Positions 15,874 through 17,361 of a DNA stretch of 17,361 nucleotides are shown in pieces. Each line of letters opens with the position of its first letter. Position 1 is the stretch's first letter. The translations under genes were made by a program, and so were the position numbers. This DNA comes from Gemmatimonadales bacterium UBA2960 (GTDB lineage: Bacteria; Gemmatimonadota; Gemmatimonadetes; Longimicrobiales; Gaopeijiaceae): positions 1 through 17,361 of the forward strand of contig DEBI01000023.1 of assembly GCA_002348465.1 (NCBI GenBank). The letters run 5' to 3'. The notes beneath the pieces are model-generated. The model did not search any database and was not told where the DNA came from. It was given only the letters and a program-made list of their open reading frames with translations.

Positions 15874-15895
15874 TTGGAGCTTTCAAATACTCCAA
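15874..15895 (-). terminator. Weak stem-loop after the second VPS10-like gene
   Basis: TTGGAG and CTCCAA form a 6-base-pair stem with a 10-base loop, 27 bases downstream of the stop at 15923 on the minus strand. No T run follows, so it is a weak candidate for a terminator or an mRNA-end structure. It would separate the VPS10-like gene from the membrane-protein gene. Confidence 0.25.
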
Positions 15896-15922
15896 TTGCA
15901 TCCCTTGTCCGGAATGGTCACC

Positions 15923-17361
15923 TCATCGGGGCAAGTCCTCTTCCAGCTCTTCCCATTGTTCAGACAGTTCGGCAAGCTTGTTCCTCAAGAAGAGGCTCTG
16001 CATTTCCTGATCGGCCGCCAGTGGTCCGATCCATCCTTGAATCGAGCTATACAATCGGTTCAGACGACTTACGAGCTCGCCTGTCGTACGTTCTAGGTCG
16101 CGCAAGCGATCCTCAAGCGAGTCGCTCACATCGCTACCCGTCCCCATATCTAAGCGGTTTGTCCTGCTACCCACGTCTTGAGCCAGTTGCTGGGCTTGGT
16201 CAACCAAGTCCCATACATCGAGCAGTGTCTCGGTCCACTCCGCGCGAACCTCTGGCTCGAAAGCCAGTCTAGGGTCCTCACGAACCTCCACTCGCTCTTC
16301 CGCGATGATACTCCCAATCGACAGCCGGACTGTGTAATCACCAGGGATCACGAGTGGGCCCCTGCTACCTCTGCTAAATCCACCGGATTCAGACGCTGCA
16401 CCCTGTCGAGTATGACGGAGGTCCCACACAGCCCTATTAAGTCCACGACCAGCCTCAAGCTCCATAGACGCTACCTCGACTCCTTCTTCTGAAAGCACAA
16501 TGATCTGTGCCATCTCACGGTCCTCAGCCGACCAGAAATCGATAATGGCGCCATCCGGTGGATTCTTACCTTCGTAGACCATGTTTCCAGTATGTGCTTT
16601 TTCCGCTCTATATCGTATCTGCTCAGCGGGCTCGATAGAGAAAAGATGCCCATCCGACATCGCGATTTCCGGCGTCATCTCTTGCAATGCATTTAACTGA
16701 TCAAAGATCCAGATTCCGCGTCCATGAGTGGCCAAGACAAGGTCATTGTCCCTTGGGTGCACGACTAGATCATTCACAGCTACAGTCGGCATGTTTCCAT
16801 CGAGAGGCAGCCAGTTTCGACCACCATTCCATGACCAGAACGCCCTCATTTCGGTTCCGAGCCACAGGACATCAGGATTTCTCAGGTCTTCACGCACAAC
16901 ACGAACGACCTGATCGGGAGGGAGGTCTCCAACGATTGAGCGCCACGAACGACCGCTGTCTTCTGTTACCCAAAGGTAGTTCTCATAATCGTCGTTTCTA
17001 TAGTTGTTAGCAGCTACATACATACGGCCATCTATCGCTCTCGACATGTGGACCTGATTGACCCACATGAGATCCGGTGCGCCAGGTATAGAGCTGGTCA
17101 CGTCCATCCACGACCGGCCATCGTTCGTCGATAGTTGCACTAGGCCATCGTCTGTTCCCACAAGCAGAACACCAGGCTGGTGCTCTGATTCCGCAATTGC
17201 AGTCAAAGTCGGCCAGTAAGGAATACCGTCGTCGAGTGACAGGACAAAAGAATCCGCCGCCTGATCCATTATCACGAGGCCCCGTCTATCTGTCCCGCTT
17301 GTCAGGTCTCCTAGCGAGGTCCACGTATCACCGCGATCTGTGCTCTTAAAGAGTTCGTTCA
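15923..17361 (-). CDS. Second VPS10/sortilin-like beta-propeller protein, C-terminal part, cut by the window edge
   Basis: The frame is open up to the right edge, so 478 C-terminal residues are visible and the signal peptide and first propeller lie outside. A methionine codon at 17275 opens the longest complete frame but is internal: the upstream residues encode another Asp box (STDRGDTW). Further Asp boxes occur in the visible part at about 77-84, 132-139 and 176-183 (SWNGGRNW). Then come VNDLVVHPRDNDLVLATHGRGIWIFD, a beta-sandwich (WDLRHT, VIPGDYTVRLSIG, REDPRL) and a helical, charged tail (WTETLLDVWDLVDQAQ through EQWEELEEDLPR). The order and wording match the protein at 9582-12770, so the two are paralogs, probably both exported. 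Its function is unknown beyond the family's propeller fold. The tail is likely coiled-coil-like. Confidence 0.9.
   Translation of the reverse strand, partial: NELFKSTDRGDTWTSLGDLTSGTDRRGLVIMDQAADSFVLSLDDGIPYWPTLTAIAESEHQPGVLLVGTDDGLVQLSTNDGRSWMDVTSSIPGAPDLMWVNQVHMSRAIDGRMYVAANNYRNDDYENYLWVTEDSGRSWRSIVGDLPPDQVVRVVREDLRNPDVLWLGTEMRAFWSWNGGRNWLPLDGNMPTVAVNDLVVHPRDNDLVLATHGRGIWIFDQLNALQEMTPEIAMSDGHLFSIEPAEQIRYRAEKAHTGNMVYEGKNPPDGAIIDFWSAEDREMAQIIVLSEEGVEVASMELEAGRGLNRAVWDLRHTRQGAASESGGFSRGSRGPLVIPGDYTVRLSIGSIIAEERVEVREDPRLAFEPEVRAEWTETLLDVWDLVDQAQQLAQDVGSRTNRLDMGTGSDVSDSLEDRLRDLERTTGELVSRLNRLYSSIQGWIGPLAADQEMQSLFLRNKLAELSEQWEELEEDLPR

Noticed and set aside
15330..16272. Overlapping plus-strand open frames opposite the membrane protein and the second VPS10-like gene
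   Set aside because: They are antisense to well-supported minus-strand coding sequence and encode low-complexity products without domain features.

Overview
The window is ordinary chromosomal bacterial DNA of moderate GC. It holds 15 protein-coding genes, packed with intergenic gaps below about 230 bases, and no recognisable RNA gene, insertion sequence, phage gene or CRISPR array. Two large secreted proteins of the VPS10/sortilin-like beta-propeller ('BNR') family, an S9-type peptidase with a signal peptide, several small exported proteins, a heme c lipoprotein and an M42 aminopeptidase suggest a Gram-negative, protein- and peptide-degrading heterotroph. This mix is typical of Gemmatimonadota and related marine or soil lineages. 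That placement is an inference from gene content, not a measured phylogeny.

Layout. (1) 1-2125, minus strand: the first 478 residues of an S9 family peptidase, running off the left edge, preceded by a lipid-anchored monoheme cytochrome c. (2) 2295-4304, plus strand: an FAD-dependent DAO-family oxidoreductase with a forced TTG start, then an integral-membrane fatty-acid-hydroxylase/sterol-desaturase-type enzyme. (3) 4394-7595, minus strand: a tightly coupled three-gene operon (exported protein, ilvD dihydroxy-acid dehydratase, PanE-like reductase) in which each junction is a 4-base start/stop overlap. (4) 7738-8988, plus strand: a fold-type-I PLP aminotransferase, divergent from that operon. 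(5) 9052-12770, minus strand: a 1062-residue VPS10-like propeller protein whose stop overlaps the start of an exported NTF2-like protein. (6) 12965-15279, plus strand: two small exported proteins and an M42 aminopeptidase. (7) 15356-17361, minus strand: a four-helix membrane protein of unknown function, and the C-terminal part of a second VPS10-like protein running off the right edge.

How the genes may work together. Extracellular or periplasmic peptide handling (S9 peptidase, VPS10-like proteins) would feed cytosolic peptide trimming (M42) and amino-acid metabolism (aminotransferase, DAO oxidoreductase, dihydroxy-acid dehydratase). IlvD makes branched-chain 2-keto acids, which are possible substrates for a keto-acid reductase and an aminotransferase encoded beside it. 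This is a contextual inference.

I see no clearly new multi-gene system. The points most worth a second look are a perfect 13-base-arm inverted repeat inside the aminotransferase gene, a PanE-like reductase that lacks the pantoate-binding asparagines and is coupled to ilvD, two mutually exclusive hairpins just upstream of the ribosome binding site of the large VPS10-like gene, and several exported orphan proteins.
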